From: Pseudomonadota bacterium
GTDB taxonomy: Bacteria; Pseudomonadota; Gammaproteobacteria; Xanthomonadales; Xanthomonadaceae
Length of the DNA: 63,006 nt
NCBI GenBank assembly: GCA_018240435.1
Contig: JAFEFT010000014.1
Coordinates: 5,947 to 68,952 of the forward strand
Reading direction: 5' to 3'
In this document: positions 40,062-49,295 of the stretch, piece after piece
Layout of the letters: every line of letters starts with the position of its first letter
Position numbering within the stretch: the first letter of the stretch is position 1
Notes under the pieces: generated by a model
What the model was told of the DNA's origin: nothing
What the model saw: only the letters and a program-made list of their open reading frames with translations
Database searches by the model: none
Program-made: the position numbers and the translations under genes

Positions 40062-40637
40062 ATGACCCAGTCACTCCGTTCCCTGCGCGCCGGCCCGCTG
40101 GTGCTGGCGGCGATGATCCTGCTGGCCGCGCTGTCGCGCCTGCTGCCGCATCCGCCGAATTTCTCGCCGATCGAGGCCGTGGCACTGTTCGGCGGTGCGT
40201 TTTTCGCGCATCGGGCATGGGCGGTGGTGGTGCCGTTGCTGGCGATGCTGATCTCCGATCTCGCGCTCGGGCTGGTCAACGGCGGCATCTATCTCGACTA
40301 CTTCACCAACGCCCATTTCATCGCGATCTACGCCAGCATCGTCGCCTGCACCGTGCTCGGCTTCGCCCTGCGCGGCCGCGCCAGCGGCGCGCGCGTGCTC
40401 GGCGCCTCGCTGGCCGGCTCGGTGTTGTTCTTCCTCGCCACCAATTTTGCGACGTGGCTGGCGGCGATGCCGGAAAAAGGCGACGCCTGCGCTAGCGGCC
40501 TTTCCGCCTGCTACATCGCGGGCCTGCCGTTCTTCCAGTGGACGGTGCTGGGCACGCTGTTCTACGCCGCGATCCTGTTCGGCAGTTTCGCCCTGCTGCG
40601 TCAGCGCATCCCGCAACTGCGCGCGCAGACGGCGTAA
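40062..40637 (+). CDS. DUF6580-type membrane protein, possible transporter component
   Basis: 191 residues, five or six membrane segments (PLVLAAMILLAALSRLLP; VAVLFGGAFF-like VALFGGAFFAHRAWAVVVPL; IAIYASIVACTVLGFAL). Opening PHPPNFSPIEAVALFGG and LISDLALG match DUF6580 proteins, which resemble S-components of ECF-type uptake systems. It is 12 bases upstream of a cobalamin adenosyltransferase, so a link to B12 uptake is plausible but not shown. No riboswitch is visible in the 68 bases before it. Confidence 0.72.
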   Translation: MTQSLRSLRAGPLVLAAMILLAALSRLLPHPPNFSPIEAVALFGGAFFAHRAWAVVVPLLAMLISDLALGLVNGGIYLDYFTNAHFIAIYASIVACTVLGFALRGRASGARVLGASLAGSVLFFLATNFATWLAAMPEKGDACASGLSACYIAGLPFFQWTVLGTLFYAAILFGSFALLRQRIPQLRAQTA

Positions 40638-40649
40638 CGGCGGGACTCG

Positions 40650-41204
40650 GTGGGCAACCGCCTCTCCAAGATCTACACCAGGACAGGTGACGACGGGTCT
40701 ACCGGCCTCGGCGACGGCAGCCGCGTCGGCAAGGACAGCCTGCGCGTCACCGCTTATGGCACGGTCGATGAATTGAACTCGGCGATCGGCGTGGTGCTCG
40801 CCACGGAACTGCCCGACGCGGTGCGCGATGGCTTGATCGCCGTGCAGCACCAGTTGTTCGATCTCGGCGGCGAGCTGTGCATCCCCGGTCACGCGGCGAT
40901 CTTCACCGCCGACATCGAGCGCCTCGAACAGCGGCTGGACGCGCTCAACGCCGATCTGCCGCCGCTCAAGGAATTCATCCTGCCCGGCGGCGGCATCGCC
41001 GCCGCGTACTGCCACATGGCGCGCACCATCGCCCGCCGCGCCGAACGGCACACGGTGGCACTGGCACGCGTCGAAACCGTGCGTCCGGAAGTGGTGCATT
41101 ATCTCAACCGCCTGTCCGATCTGTTGTTCGTGATCTGCCGCGTGCTGGCCCGCGCCAGCGGCCACGGCGAAGTGTTGTGGAACCACGAGCGCCAGCGTTC
41201 GTGA
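40650..41204 (+). CDS. Cob(I)alamin adenosyltransferase, PduO type
   Basis: 184 residues from a GTG at 40650. Transfers the adenosyl group of ATP to cob(I)alamin. Motifs: KIYTRTGDDGSTGLGDGSRV (ATP site), YGTVDELNSAIG, IPGHAAIF-type segment, FILPGGG, ARTIARRAERHTVAL (the RRxER motif) and YLNRLSDLLFV. It overlaps the next gene by four bases (GTGA), so they are coupled. Confidence 0.94.
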   Translation: MGNRLSKIYTRTGDDGSTGLGDGSRVGKDSLRVTAYGTVDELNSAIGVVLATELPDAVRDGLIAVQHQLFDLGGELCIPGHAAIFTADIERLEQRLDALNADLPPLKEFILPGGGIAAAYCHMARTIARRAERHTVALARVETVRPEVVHYLNRLSDLLFVICRVLARASGHGEVLWNHERQRS

Positions 41205-42118
41205 GCCTGCGGGTTTATACGCATCCATCCTGCCTGCGCCACGACCCCGGCGACGGCCATCCCGAGTGCCCGCAGCGCCTGGCGCATGTGATCGCGGCCC
41301 TGCAGGCCGCATTTCCGGCGCTGGATTGGCAACAGGCGCCGGCGGCCAGCCGCGAACAACTGGCGCGCGTCCACGATCCGCGCCTGATCGCCGCCGTGCT
41401 CGATGTGCCGGTGCAGGGCCATCGCCGCCTCGATCCGGATACGGTGATGTCGACCGCCTCCGCCGAAGCGGCGTTGCACGCGGCGGGTGCCGCCATCGCC
41501 GCCGTCGATACCGCCTTCGCCGGCGAAATCACGCGTGCATTTTGCGCGGTGCGCCCGCCCGGCCACCACGCCACTGCCGAGACCGCGATGGGCTTTTGCC
41601 TGTTCAATTCGGTCGCGGTCGCCGCCGCCCATGCGCTGACCGCGCATGGATTGCAGCGGGTGGCGATCGCCGATTTCGATGTCCACCACGGCAACGGCAC
41701 GCAGGATATCTTCCTGACCGAGCCGCGCGTGCAATACCTTTCCTCGCACCAGTCGCCCTTGTATCCGGGCACCGGCGCGGCGCGAGAGCACGGCGTCGGC
41801 AACATCTGCAACGTGCCGCTGCTGCCCCATTCCGATGGCACCACGCTGCGTCGCGCCTGGCAGGAAATTCTGCTGCCGGCGCTGGACGTGTTCGCCCCAC
41901 AACTTGTGCTGGTGTCGGCTGGTTTCGACGCCCACCGTGACGACCCGCTGGCGCAGCTCGGCGCGCAGGCCGAGGATTTCGGCTGGCTCACCGCACGCTT
42001 GTGCGAAATCGCCGATCGCCACGCCAAGGGTCGCCTGGTGTCGCTGCTCGAAGGCGGCTACGACCTGCACGCACTTCGAGAATGCGCGGTGGCGCATGTC
42101 GCGGCGCTGGCCGGCTGA
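41201..42118 (+). CDS. Histone-deacetylase-family amidohydrolase
   Basis: 305 residues from the GTG at 41201, whose GTGA overlaps the adenosyltransferase stop. Zinc-dependent deacetylase fold: HPSCLRHDPGDGHPECPQRL, RPPGHHA (general-base His pair), IADFDVHHGNGT (zinc Asp, His), SAGFDAHRDDPL (zinc Asp) and LEGGYD with the catalytic-site loop. Bacterial members act on acetylpolyamines, acetoin-pathway or unknown acetylated substrates. Coupling with a B12 enzyme is notable but unexplained. Confidence 0.9.
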   Translation: MSLRVYTHPSCLRHDPGDGHPECPQRLAHVIAALQAAFPALDWQQAPAASREQLARVHDPRLIAAVLDVPVQGHRRLDPDTVMSTASAEAALHAAGAAIAAVDTAFAGEITRAFCAVRPPGHHATAETAMGFCLFNSVAVAAAHALTAHGLQRVAIADFDVHHGNGTQDIFLTEPRVQYLSSHQSPLYPGTGAAREHGVGNICNVPLLPHSDGTTLRRAWQEILLPALDVFAPQLVLVSAGFDAHRDDPLAQLGAQAEDFGWLTARLCEIADRHAKGRLVSLLEGGYDLHALRECAVAHVAALAG

Positions 42119-42288
42119 TCGCACCGGCTGGCGGCACCGCCGCCGCCATCATGGTCGCCATCGCGCCAACGGCACGCCGCATCCCCCGGCGCCGCATCGA
42201 CGACGCAACGACCCGCGAGTTGCCTGCCAGCGACACGCAAGCCAGCCTTGTTTCGCAACGCGCTAGCCGGTAACATGACCAGCCCACC

Positions 42289-42380
<92 letters not shown>

Positions 42381-42390
42381 GTCCACGGAC

Positions 42391-42416
42391 AAGCCACCGA
42401 TTCTGCTGGCTTTTTT
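42391..42416 (+). terminator. Terminator directly after tRNA-Ser
   Basis: AAGCCA / TGGCTT stem with a 14-base loop followed by TTTTTTC, 12 bases after the tRNA. It is inside the island and probably now ends the tRNA transcript. Confidence 0.6.
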
Positions 42417-42704
42417 CTTTCGCGCCCTGCACCGTCCCTACTTTGCGACGGTGCAGCGCGCCGCCTGCGTCACCCACAGCGACGCCGATCGACCTGTTCC
42501 GTGGTCAAGTCGCGCTGGACTCATCATCCATTGCGACTTCCGCGATCCGTGGGGCGCTTTCGGCCTTTCCGTGTGGCAAAGTCGCGGGAGTCGCAACAAC
42601 CCACGACCACGGTACGCGGCCCTTTCTGCGCGTCATAGCGCAACCCCGGCTTTCGGCCCATCGCATGATTTTCCCAAAAGGCTTCCGGAAGATGACTGCG
42701 GGAG
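42417..42704. other. Island left part, no convincing gene
   Basis: About 290 bases with several short frames on both strands but none with good coding character. One minus frame contains VVVGCCDSR, superficially like a carbonic anhydrase motif, without supporting context. Probably debris of the island. Confidence 0.5.
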
Positions 42705-42917
42705 TCATTTGCGCCGTCTGGCAGGTACATGCTCGGCACCCGCGAGCACCAGCGCGTCGATGATGCTGGAATAGTCGCCGCCGGTGACCTGGCAGGTGCG
42801 CGCGTCGATTGCCGCTTGCGCGTCCTCGCCGGGGTAGTAGTCGATGCGCCGCATGCGCGCGCGCAGGTGCCGCGGTAGCAGGTCGACGGGGATCGTGTCC
42901 ACGCAGGCCGGCGGCAA
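42705..42917 (-). pseudogene. Hypothetical ORF, probably a truncated gene
   Basis: 70 residues from a TTG at 42917; the frame is open upstream to about 43055 without a standard start (coherent helical text such as DAIRARLHRLAAAKGLPPAC). The rest contains DLLPRHLRARMRRIDYYPGE and GGDYSSIIDALVLAGAEHVP. No family recognised. Absence of a start and ribosome binding site suggests a 5'-truncated gene inside the island. Confidence 0.35.
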
Positions 42918-43008
42918 GCCCTTGGCGGCGGCGAGCCGGTGCAGGCGGGCGCGGATCGCGTCGGGCGGTGCATCGGCTGCGATATTTCCAGAATGGCCGT
43001 CCGGGTCA

Positions 43009-43049
43009 CTGCCAAAACCGACGACATCTGGTTTTGTCAGTTTTGGCAG
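43009..43049. repeat. Inverted repeat in the island
   Basis: CTGCCAAAAC (43009-43018) pairs with GTTTTGGCAG (43040-43049), 21-base loop containing a further GTTTTGTCAG copy. Lies between the two small ORF remnants; could be a transposon end scar, an operator or a junction of two deletions. Confidence 0.55.
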
Positions 43050-43156
43050 CAGTTCAGCGCATCATCTGCGGCGAGTTCCGCCGCTTGCTGGTCGCCTTCT
43101 TTCAGCGCCGCCTGAATGAGCTTTTTGGCGTTGGCCTTGTTCGCATCGGCGATCAC
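43037..43156 (-). CDS. Possible 39-residue ORF after vapC
   Basis: GTG at 43156; 39 residues, starting VIADANKANAKKLIQAALKE and ending NCCQN. Lys/Ala/Gln-rich and helical. It is in the same frame as vapC, following its stop codon after 12 codons, so it could be an independent small gene, or the tail of a once longer reading frame. Low support either way. Confidence 0.3.
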   Translation of the reverse strand: MIADANKANAKKLIQAALKEGDQQAAELAADDALNCCQN

Positions 43157-43192
43157 TTGGTCTCGTTTGACATGTGCGAACCCTCGCGCCTG

Positions 43193-43597
43193 TCAGCGCA
43201 ACCAGTTTTCAATGGTCAGGCCGGGCACGCGCTTGAAGTCCTTCACGTTGTCCGTCACGAGCACCAAACCGCGCGCCACAGCTTGCGAGGCGATCAGCAT
43301 GTCCATGGTGCCCACAGCGGCATTCTTGCGTTCCAGTGCGCCGCGAATCCTGCCGAATGCCGCTGCGTCGCCCGCGTCGAATGGCAGCAGCGGCATATCC
43401 GCCGTGAGTTCACGAAACGCGGCCAGCGTTTGCGCCTTGCGTGTTCCCATTTCCGCGCCTGCATGGATTTCCGCCAACACGAACGCCGACAGAGGCAACC
43501 GATTGGCCGCCAGCCCTGCCACGCGGTTCAACAGGCGCGGATCGCCCCGCATCATGGCGCTGAGGATGTTGGTGTCCAGCAGGTAGGTTGCCGCCAT
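43193..43597 (-). CDS. vapC: VapC PIN-domain ribonuclease toxin
   Basis: 134 residues. YLLDTNILSAMMRGDP gives the first catalytic Asp, LSAFVLAEIHAGAEMG the Glu, and GTMDMLIASQAVARG and VTDNVKDFKRVPGL the later acidic residues. VapC enzymes cut tRNA or rRNA. Starts 2 bases after the antitoxin stop. Inside the tRNA-Ser island and likely responsible for its persistence. Confidence 0.92.
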   Translation of the reverse strand: MAATYLLDTNILSAMMRGDPRLLNRVAGLAANRLPLSAFVLAEIHAGAEMGTRKAQTLAAFRELTADMPLLPFDAGDAAAFGRIRGALERKNAAVGTMDMLIASQAVARGLVLVTDNVKDFKRVPGLTIENWLR

Positions 43598-43599
43598 GC

Positions 43600-43869
43600 C
43601 TACAGTTCCAGCGGCTTGATCGGCCGGGCTGCCTTGCTGCGCGGCACGGGGGGAAGGTCAAGCTTTCCGTACTTGGCGTGTACCCGTGCGATGACTTCGC
43701 CCATCGTGCGCGGCTTGGGTCGCAGAATCAGCGCACCATCCTGTTCGGTGATTTCCACGGCATCGGCTTGCAGGCGGTAGCGCGCGGGGATACGCACGGC
43801 TTGCGCCTTGCCCAGCATGAACAGCCTGGCGGTGGATGGGGAGCGGGAATTGCTGGCGGTATCGCGCAT
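43600..43869 (-). CDS. vapB: VapB antitoxin, AbrB/SpoVT-like
   Basis: 89 residues. STARLFMLGKAQAVRIPARY is the swapped-hairpin DNA-binding segment of AbrB-type VapB, followed by DAVEITEQDGALILRPKP and a C-terminal toxin-neutralising tail. An N-terminal 11-residue extension precedes the usual start. The perfect palindrome 43918-43942 upstream is its likely operator. Confidence 0.88.
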   Translation of the reverse strand: MRDTASNSRSPSTARLFMLGKAQAVRIPARYRLQADAVEITEQDGALILRPKPRTMGEVIARVHAKYGKLDLPPVPRSKAARPIKPLEL

Positions 43870-43917
43870 GGACTTGGCCCGGTAGTTGACCGTAGCCGCA
43901 TGCTAGCGTTCGCCAAC

Positions 43918-43942
43918 GTACATATCAAGCGGTGATATGTAC
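43918..43942 (-). promoter_or_regulatory. vapBC operator palindrome
   Basis: GTACATATCA (43918-43927) and TGATATGTAC (43933-43942), a perfect 10-bp inverted repeat with a 5-base spacer, 49 bases before the vapB start. Position and symmetry fit an autorepression site for the VapBC complex. Confidence 0.65.
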
Positions 43943-43968
43943 AGCGAATGCGGCGGTAATGCTTTCGA

Positions 43969-44367
43969 TCACGCGGCGGCCTCGCGCACGATGCGCGGGT
44001 GCTTGGTCGCGATGCGCAGCAGCGTGCGGGCCGCGCCGGACGGTTCGCGGCGGCCGTGTTCCCAGTCCTGCAAGGTACGGATGGACACGCCCGGCAAGGC
44101 GGCGAACTGCGCCTGCGACAAGCCCGTGCGGACGCGCGCGGTGGCGATGGCGATGCGCCCGGCCGGGATCACCTCGTCGCGCTCGGCGGTGCCGTCACTG
44201 CGGGTGATGCGGCGGCGGATGCGGCCGTCGGCCATTGGCATGATCTCGGTCTTGCGCGCCCAGATGCCGGCCTTCGCCTCGGCCAAAGCCTCGCGCAGCC
44301 CGACGTTCAAGTCGCGCCCCGTTTCCCACACGGTGCACTGTCTGGTGGTCATTTTCTTTGCGGTCAT
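43969..44367 (-). CDS. HTH (Xre-type) regulator, antitoxin-like
   Basis: 132 residues from the ATG at 44367 (alternative at 44352). C-terminal half is a helix-turn-helix: IAIATARVRTGLSQAQFAAL, PGVSIRTLQDWEHGRREPSG, AARTLLRIATKHP, as in HigA/MqsA-like and NadS-type antitoxins. The N-terminal half (DLNVGLREALAEAKAGIW) resembles the linker of those proteins. No HigB/RelE toxin gene is next to it, so it may be an orphan antitoxin or simple regulator. Confidence 0.78.
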   Translation of the reverse strand: MTAKKMTTRQCTVWETGRDLNVGLREALAEAKAGIWARKTEIMPMADGRIRRRITRSDGTAERDEVIPAGRIAIATARVRTGLSQAQFAALPGVSIRTLQDWEHGRREPSGAARTLLRIATKHPRIVREAAA

Positions 44368-44394
44368 GGGTCGAAGCTCGTCTTGAGTTTCCGC

Positions 44395-44713
44395 AACAGG
44401 TTCGGGTCTGCAACCGGGCACGCTCCAATTGCTCGGCCTGCCGCGCGGCGCGCGCCGAGTCGATCGGGTCATTGCCGGATTCCAGCAGGCGGCGCATGTC
44501 GGCCGCCGTCGCGTTGGCGTCTTTCAGCGACACGTCGGGGAACGAGCCCAGCCCTTTGTCGCGCAGCGCGCCGGTCACGCGATCGCGGTAGCGGAACAGC
44601 CAATACCGTGCGCCGTTCGGCCGCACCAGCAGATAGAGCCCCTTGCCGACGCTGTAGCGCCCCGGCCCCCGCTTGGCCTTGGCCTCGATGGCCGGCGGCA
44701 GTCTGGTGGTCAT
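44395..44713 (-). pseudogene. Truncated tyrosine integrase (N-terminal arm-binding domain only)
   Basis: From the ATG at 44713 about 103 residues match the DUF4102-type N-terminal domain of P4-like integrases: YSVGKGLYLLVRPNGARYW, YRDRVTGALRDKGLGSFPDV, SLKDANATAADMRRLLESG, DPIDSARAARQAEQ. The catalytic domain (R-HxxR-Y) is gone; the frame runs on into the HTH gene region in a wrong frame. The start codon faces the right attachment repeat. Non-functional as a recombinase. Confidence 0.85.
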
Positions 44714-44888
44714 GCGAACCGTCCTCCAAACAATCCTGTCCCTACTGCGTCCCTACTTAACAACGCGGTTGCGGACGAACTCAAGCGGACGAACTCGAAC
44801 GGTAAATGGCCGGAAACGTAGCTACAACGCCAATCCTGCAAACAGGGACTGAACGGCGGCGAACGCCAGAAAACGGATAGATGGCGGA

Positions 44889-44903
44889 CACCCTCTCCGC
44901 CAA
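44889..44903. other. Right attachment site of the tRNA-Ser island
   Basis: Exact copy of CACCCTCTCCGCCAA from the tRNA-Ser 3' end (42366-42380); flanking bases differ on both sides. Confidence 0.8.
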
Positions 44904-44923
44904 TACGAAAACGTGACGACACG

Positions 44924-44958
44924 AACGGCTGACATGCACCCGGCATGTCGGCCGTTTT
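44924..44958 (+). terminator. Strong terminator, probable original end of tRNA-Ser
   Basis: AACGGCTGACATGC (44924-44937) pairs with GCATGTCGGCCGTT (44943-44956) with one G-T pair, 5-base loop, then TTTC. It is 21 bases beyond the right attachment repeat, i.e. where the tRNA-Ser transcript would end if the island were absent. Confidence 0.75.
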
Positions 44959-44992
44959 CAATCGCTGCCGCCGCGCATCACCCGCGCCGTCG

Positions 44993-46321
<1,329 letters not shown>

Positions 46322-46331
46322 GGTCGCCAGT

Positions 46332-46814
46332 CTAGCGCGCCGCCGCGCCCGGACGCGGCCACGGCCACCAGCCGCGCGCGGTGAGCGCGTAGCGATCGGC
46401 GGCTTGTTCGAAGCGGTTGTGCGGGGAAATCCCGCCGCACAGAAGGTAAGTCGGCAGGAAGAAGAGGCCCAGCGCCATCGCCTGCAGGACATGCGCGCGT
46501 TCGTGATCGCCAAGACGCATCGTCGTCGCCGTCGGTGGACACAAACCATGGCGCTCGGCGTAGCTGCGGCAGCGCCCGTCGAGCGAGTCCTGCGTGCAGA
46601 CGATGACGTTGCCCAGCGTCAGCGCGCCGCCAGCACCCCACGGATAGCGCACGAACACCAGCGCGTCATCGCCGATGCGCAGGCGCGCGCCGAAGGGCAG
46701 TGCGGGTAATCCGATCAGCAATCCGATCATCGTATTGGGCAGCGCCCAGAGCATGCCGATCACGAAGATCGTTGCGCCGAGGATCCTCCGTCCATGGTTC
46801 GACAGGCTCACCAC
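46332..46814 (-). CDS. Membrane protein with HExxH-like motif, unknown
   Basis: Up to 160 residues. Membrane segment at the start (LGATIFVIGMLWALPNTMIG), a middle domain (ARLRIGDDALVFVRYPWG, LTLGNVIVCTQDSLDG), then MRLGDHERAHVLQAMALG: DHERAH contains H-E-x-x-H and a following membrane segment. The first ATG (46814) lies in a dispersed repeat, so the real start is probably further in (M at 46754 or a non-ATG codon). Six bases before... it follows the kinase on the same strand. No established function. Confidence 0.6.
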   Translation of the reverse strand: MVSLSNHGRRILGATIFVIGMLWALPNTMIGLLIGLPALPFGARLRIGDDALVFVRYPWGAGGALTLGNVIVCTQDSLDGRCRSYAERHGLCPPTATTMRLGDHERAHVLQAMALGLFFLPTYLLCGGISPHNRFEQAADRYALTARGWWPWPRPGAAAR

Positions 46815-46843
46815 GAACGGAGATTTCTGCTCACCACGAACGG
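46797..46843. repeat. Dispersed repeat TTCGACAGGCTCACCACGAACGG
   Basis: A copy of the GTTCGACAGGCTCACCACGA.. element (46797-46820) and a partial second copy CTCACCACGAACGG (46830-46843). I recognise this as a short repeat found in many proteobacterial genomes. It supplies the apparent start codon of the membrane-protein ORF at 46814. Confidence 0.6.
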
Positions 46844-46898
46844 AATATCCTGCTCATCATGGCCGGAAAATCCGGCGCGACTGGAAACGAACCAGCGA

Positions 46899-47975
46899 TC
46901 AGCCCGCGCGCTGATCCAGCCAGCCGTGGATGGCGCTCGGTACTTCGCGCTGGGCACGGCCGGAGACGTAGATGCCGATGTGGCCGCCCTTGAACGACAA
47001 CTCGCTGTAGTCCTTCGTGCCCGCAAGTTGCTTGAGCGGACGCGACGCGCTCGGCGGCACGAGGTGATCTTGCTCGGCGAACACGTTGAGCACCGGCATC
47101 GTCACGTTCTTCAGCGACACCTCACGACCACCGATGACGATGCCGCCATCGACGAAGCCATTGCCCTGATAGAACTGCTTGATGAACTGGCGGAAGGCTT
47201 CGCCGGCCTGGTCGGGCGAATCGAAAATCCACTTTTCCATGCGCAGGAAATCTTCCAGCGCATGCTTGTCGTCGAGGATGTCGGTCAGGCCGACGTATTT
47301 CTGCACGTTCAGGCGGAATGGCTTGAGCGTGAGGTAGCAGTAATTCATCAGGTCGGCCGGAACGTTGCCGAGGCTGTCGACGAAGGCATCGACATCCATC
47401 CCGCGCGTCCAGTGCGAGAGCATGTTGTCGGCGGTGTGGAAGTCCACCGGCGTCACCATCGTCACCAAGTTGCGGATCTTGTCCGGATGCAGCGAGGCGT
47501 AGCACAGCGAGAACGCGCCGCCCTGGCAGATGCCGAGCAGATTGATCTTGTCCAACGCGTGCTTTTCGCGCAGGAAGTCGACGCAGCCGCCGAGGAAGCG
47601 CTCGATGTAATCGGTCAGATCGAGGTACTTGTCGGACTGGTCCGGGTAGCCCCAGTCGATGATATAGACATCCTCGCCCATCGCCAGCAGTTGCTTGACG
47701 ATCGAGCGATCGGCCTGCAAGTCGACCATGTACGGTCGATTGACCAGCGCGTAGCAGATCAGCAGCGGCACCTTGGCGGTCGGCGCCTTGTCGCCCTTGA
47801 AGCGATACAGCACCAGCTTGCCGTCGCTGTAGACGGCCTGCTTGGCAGTGACGCCGTAGTGGACATCATCGAGTTCGCGCAGCGTCGATGCGCCCGACAC
47901 CAGCTTGCGGCCCATCGCCTGCGCTTCGTGCGCCAGCTTGTCGGGGGAAAGGTTCAGCGGTCTGTACATGGACAT
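46899..47975 (-). CDS. phaC: Class III poly(3-hydroxyalkanoate) synthase, PhaC subunit
   Basis: 358 residues, the short class III form that needs PhaE. Alpha/beta-hydrolase fold; lipase-like box GICQGG with nucleophile Cys150, then Asp303 (AEQDHLVPP) and His332 (FKGGHIGIYV), the same positions as the Allochromatium enzyme to within one residue. Polymerises hydroxyacyl-CoA into polyester granules. 12 bases after phaE, co-transcribed. Confidence 0.96.
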   Translation of the reverse strand: MSMYRPLNLSPDKLAHEAQAMGRKLVSGASTLRELDDVHYGVTAKQAVYSDGKLVLYRFKGDKAPTAKVPLLICYALVNRPYMVDLQADRSIVKQLLAMGEDVYIIDWGYPDQSDKYLDLTDYIERFLGGCVDFLREKHALDKINLLGICQGGAFSLCYASLHPDKIRNLVTMVTPVDFHTADNMLSHWTRGMDVDAFVDSLGNVPADLMNYCYLTLKPFRLNVQKYVGLTDILDDKHALEDFLRMEKWIFDSPDQAGEAFRQFIKQFYQGNGFVDGGIVIGGREVSLKNVTMPVLNVFAEQDHLVPPSASRPLKQLAGTKDYSELSFKGGHIGIYVSGRAQREVPSAIHGWLDQRAG

Positions 47976-47987
47976 CAGGGATCTCCT

Positions 47988-49073
47988 TTACTTGCCGCGG
48001 CGCGCGTTCGGCGCCGGACGCTTGCCGGTGGGCTTGACCGAGGCAGGCTTGCTCGATGCAGGCTTGGTCGCGGCGGACTTTGCAGGCACGGGCTTGCCGG
48101 CAGGCGTCTTCGCCACACCCGCGGCGACTGCCGCCGCCACCGGATTGGCATCGGCAGCCGCCGACACGCCCGCGGGGCGCGCCACTTCGAGCGCGGCCAG
48201 ACGCGCCTTCAGGTCGCGCAATTCGCGTTCGAGCTGGGTCACCTTGCGGTGACTGGAATTGATCTCGGTGCGCGTGGGCATGCCGAGCTGGCCGCTGGCA
48301 CGCTCGATCTCGCCGTTGATGCCATTGCGCAGCCGGCTCTGGGCATTGACCAGATCGCCGTAGACGCGACGATATTCGGGCGTCATCGCCACCTCGGCCC
48401 AGGCCTCTTCGGCCGCATCGATCCACAGGTCGAACAGGCCGCGCGCCGAATCGATCTGCCGACCCGGCTCGCTGCGCTCGGCGAGCTTGTCTTCAAACCG
48501 CGCGAACGCCTTCTGCCCGCACTCGAACATCTGCGCGTTGTAGTCGTTGACCGCCTGCTGGTACTGCGCCTGCACCTTGGCCAGCGCCTGCCAGCGCTCC
48601 TGGTGTTCGCGCATCAGCCCGAATGCGGGCAGGTCGAACAGCCCGCCCCAGCGACCGCGCAGCGCCTCCAGCCACGGGCCGGACTGCTGCAGCAGGTGGT
48701 CGAAGCCGTGCGCATCCGGGCCAGTCATGTTCTGGAACATGCCGGCGAACGGATTGTTCTCGATGCCGAGCGCACGCTTCCACTCGGCGGCGATCTCGGA
48801 TGGGTTGGCCGGCTTGCCGGCCAGCGTCTTGGCCAGTTCCTGCATCTTGCCGAACCACTCGCCGGTGAGCTGATTCATGCGGCTGACGGTGGCGTCGGTC
48901 TGCTCGCGGCCATCTTTGGCCCACGGCGACCACAACTCGATCGCTTCCTTCCAGCCGGGGATCACGTTGTCGTGGCCGTTGCCGGCCTGCCGCGCCATCT
49001 CGCTCCAGGCGTTCCAGTACTGGCGCGAAAGCGCCTCGAAATCGCGCGTCCAACCGTCGTTCTGGGCACTCAT
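47988..49073 (-). CDS. phaE: PHA synthase PhaE subunit
   Basis: 361 residues from the ATG at 49073, preceded by GGAGGAG. Mostly helical: WTRDFEALSRQYWNAWSEMA, EWFGKMQELAKTLAG, then the conserved region QAVNDYNAQMFECGQKAFARF to GEIERASGQLGMPTRTEINSS (about 170-270, split here) and a coiled coil (VTQLERELRDLKARLAALEV). A C-terminal Ala/Lys/Pro tail (KPVPAKSAATKPASSKPASV) is added. Activates PhaC. Start of a phaE-phaC operon. Confidence 0.94.
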   Translation of the reverse strand: MSAQNDGWTRDFEALSRQYWNAWSEMARQAGNGHDNVIPGWKEAIELWSPWAKDGREQTDATVSRMNQLTGEWFGKMQELAKTLAGKPANPSEIAAEWKRALGIENNPFAGMFQNMTGPDAHGFDHLLQQSGPWLEALRGRWGGLFDLPAFGLMREHQERWQALAKVQAQYQQAVNDYNAQMFECGQKAFARFEDKLAERSEPGRQIDSARGLFDLWIDAAEEAWAEVAMTPEYRRVYGDLVNAQSRLRNGINGEIERASGQLGMPTRTEINSSHRKVTQLERELRDLKARLAALEVARPAGVSAAADANPVAAAVAAGVAKTPAGKPVPAKSAATKPASSKPASVKPTGKRPAPNARRGK

Positions 49074-49102
49074 TGCAGGCTCCTCCGATCGAGCGGCCAT
49101 GC

Positions 49103-49131
49103 TAGCACCGTGCTATGTTGCAATGCAACAT
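49103..49131 (-). promoter_or_regulatory. Two abutting palindromes upstream of phaE
   Basis: TAGCAC-C-GTGCTA (49103-49115) adjoins ATGTTGCA-A-TGCAACAT (49115-49131), both perfect. They lie 30-58 bases before the phaE start codon, where they would overlap a promoter. The TTGCA/TGCAA palindrome is of the type bound by PHA regulators such as PhaR, which is inference only; no phaR gene is in the window. Confidence 0.55.
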
Positions 49132-49295
49132 TCAACCTCGATCAAGCGGTCCCGGCGCATGCTCCGCCGCCGGCCACCGGCTCACGGCGCGCCAGGCTTT
49201 CCCGACACCAGGCGACGGTTTCACCCGCACGATTTCACCGCCAGGGCTTCAGCAGCAAAGCGCGCTTGCGCCGGACGGGAATTGGAATCCGGCCA

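Noticed and set aside
42505-42708. 67-residue ORF on the minus strand next to the tRNA
   Set aside because: No start signal, no domain and atypical composition; treated as island debris.
42524-43027. Carbonic-anhydrase-like VVVGCCDSR frame
   Set aside because: Only one short look-alike motif; no zinc His/Cys partner and the rest of the frame has no family resemblance.
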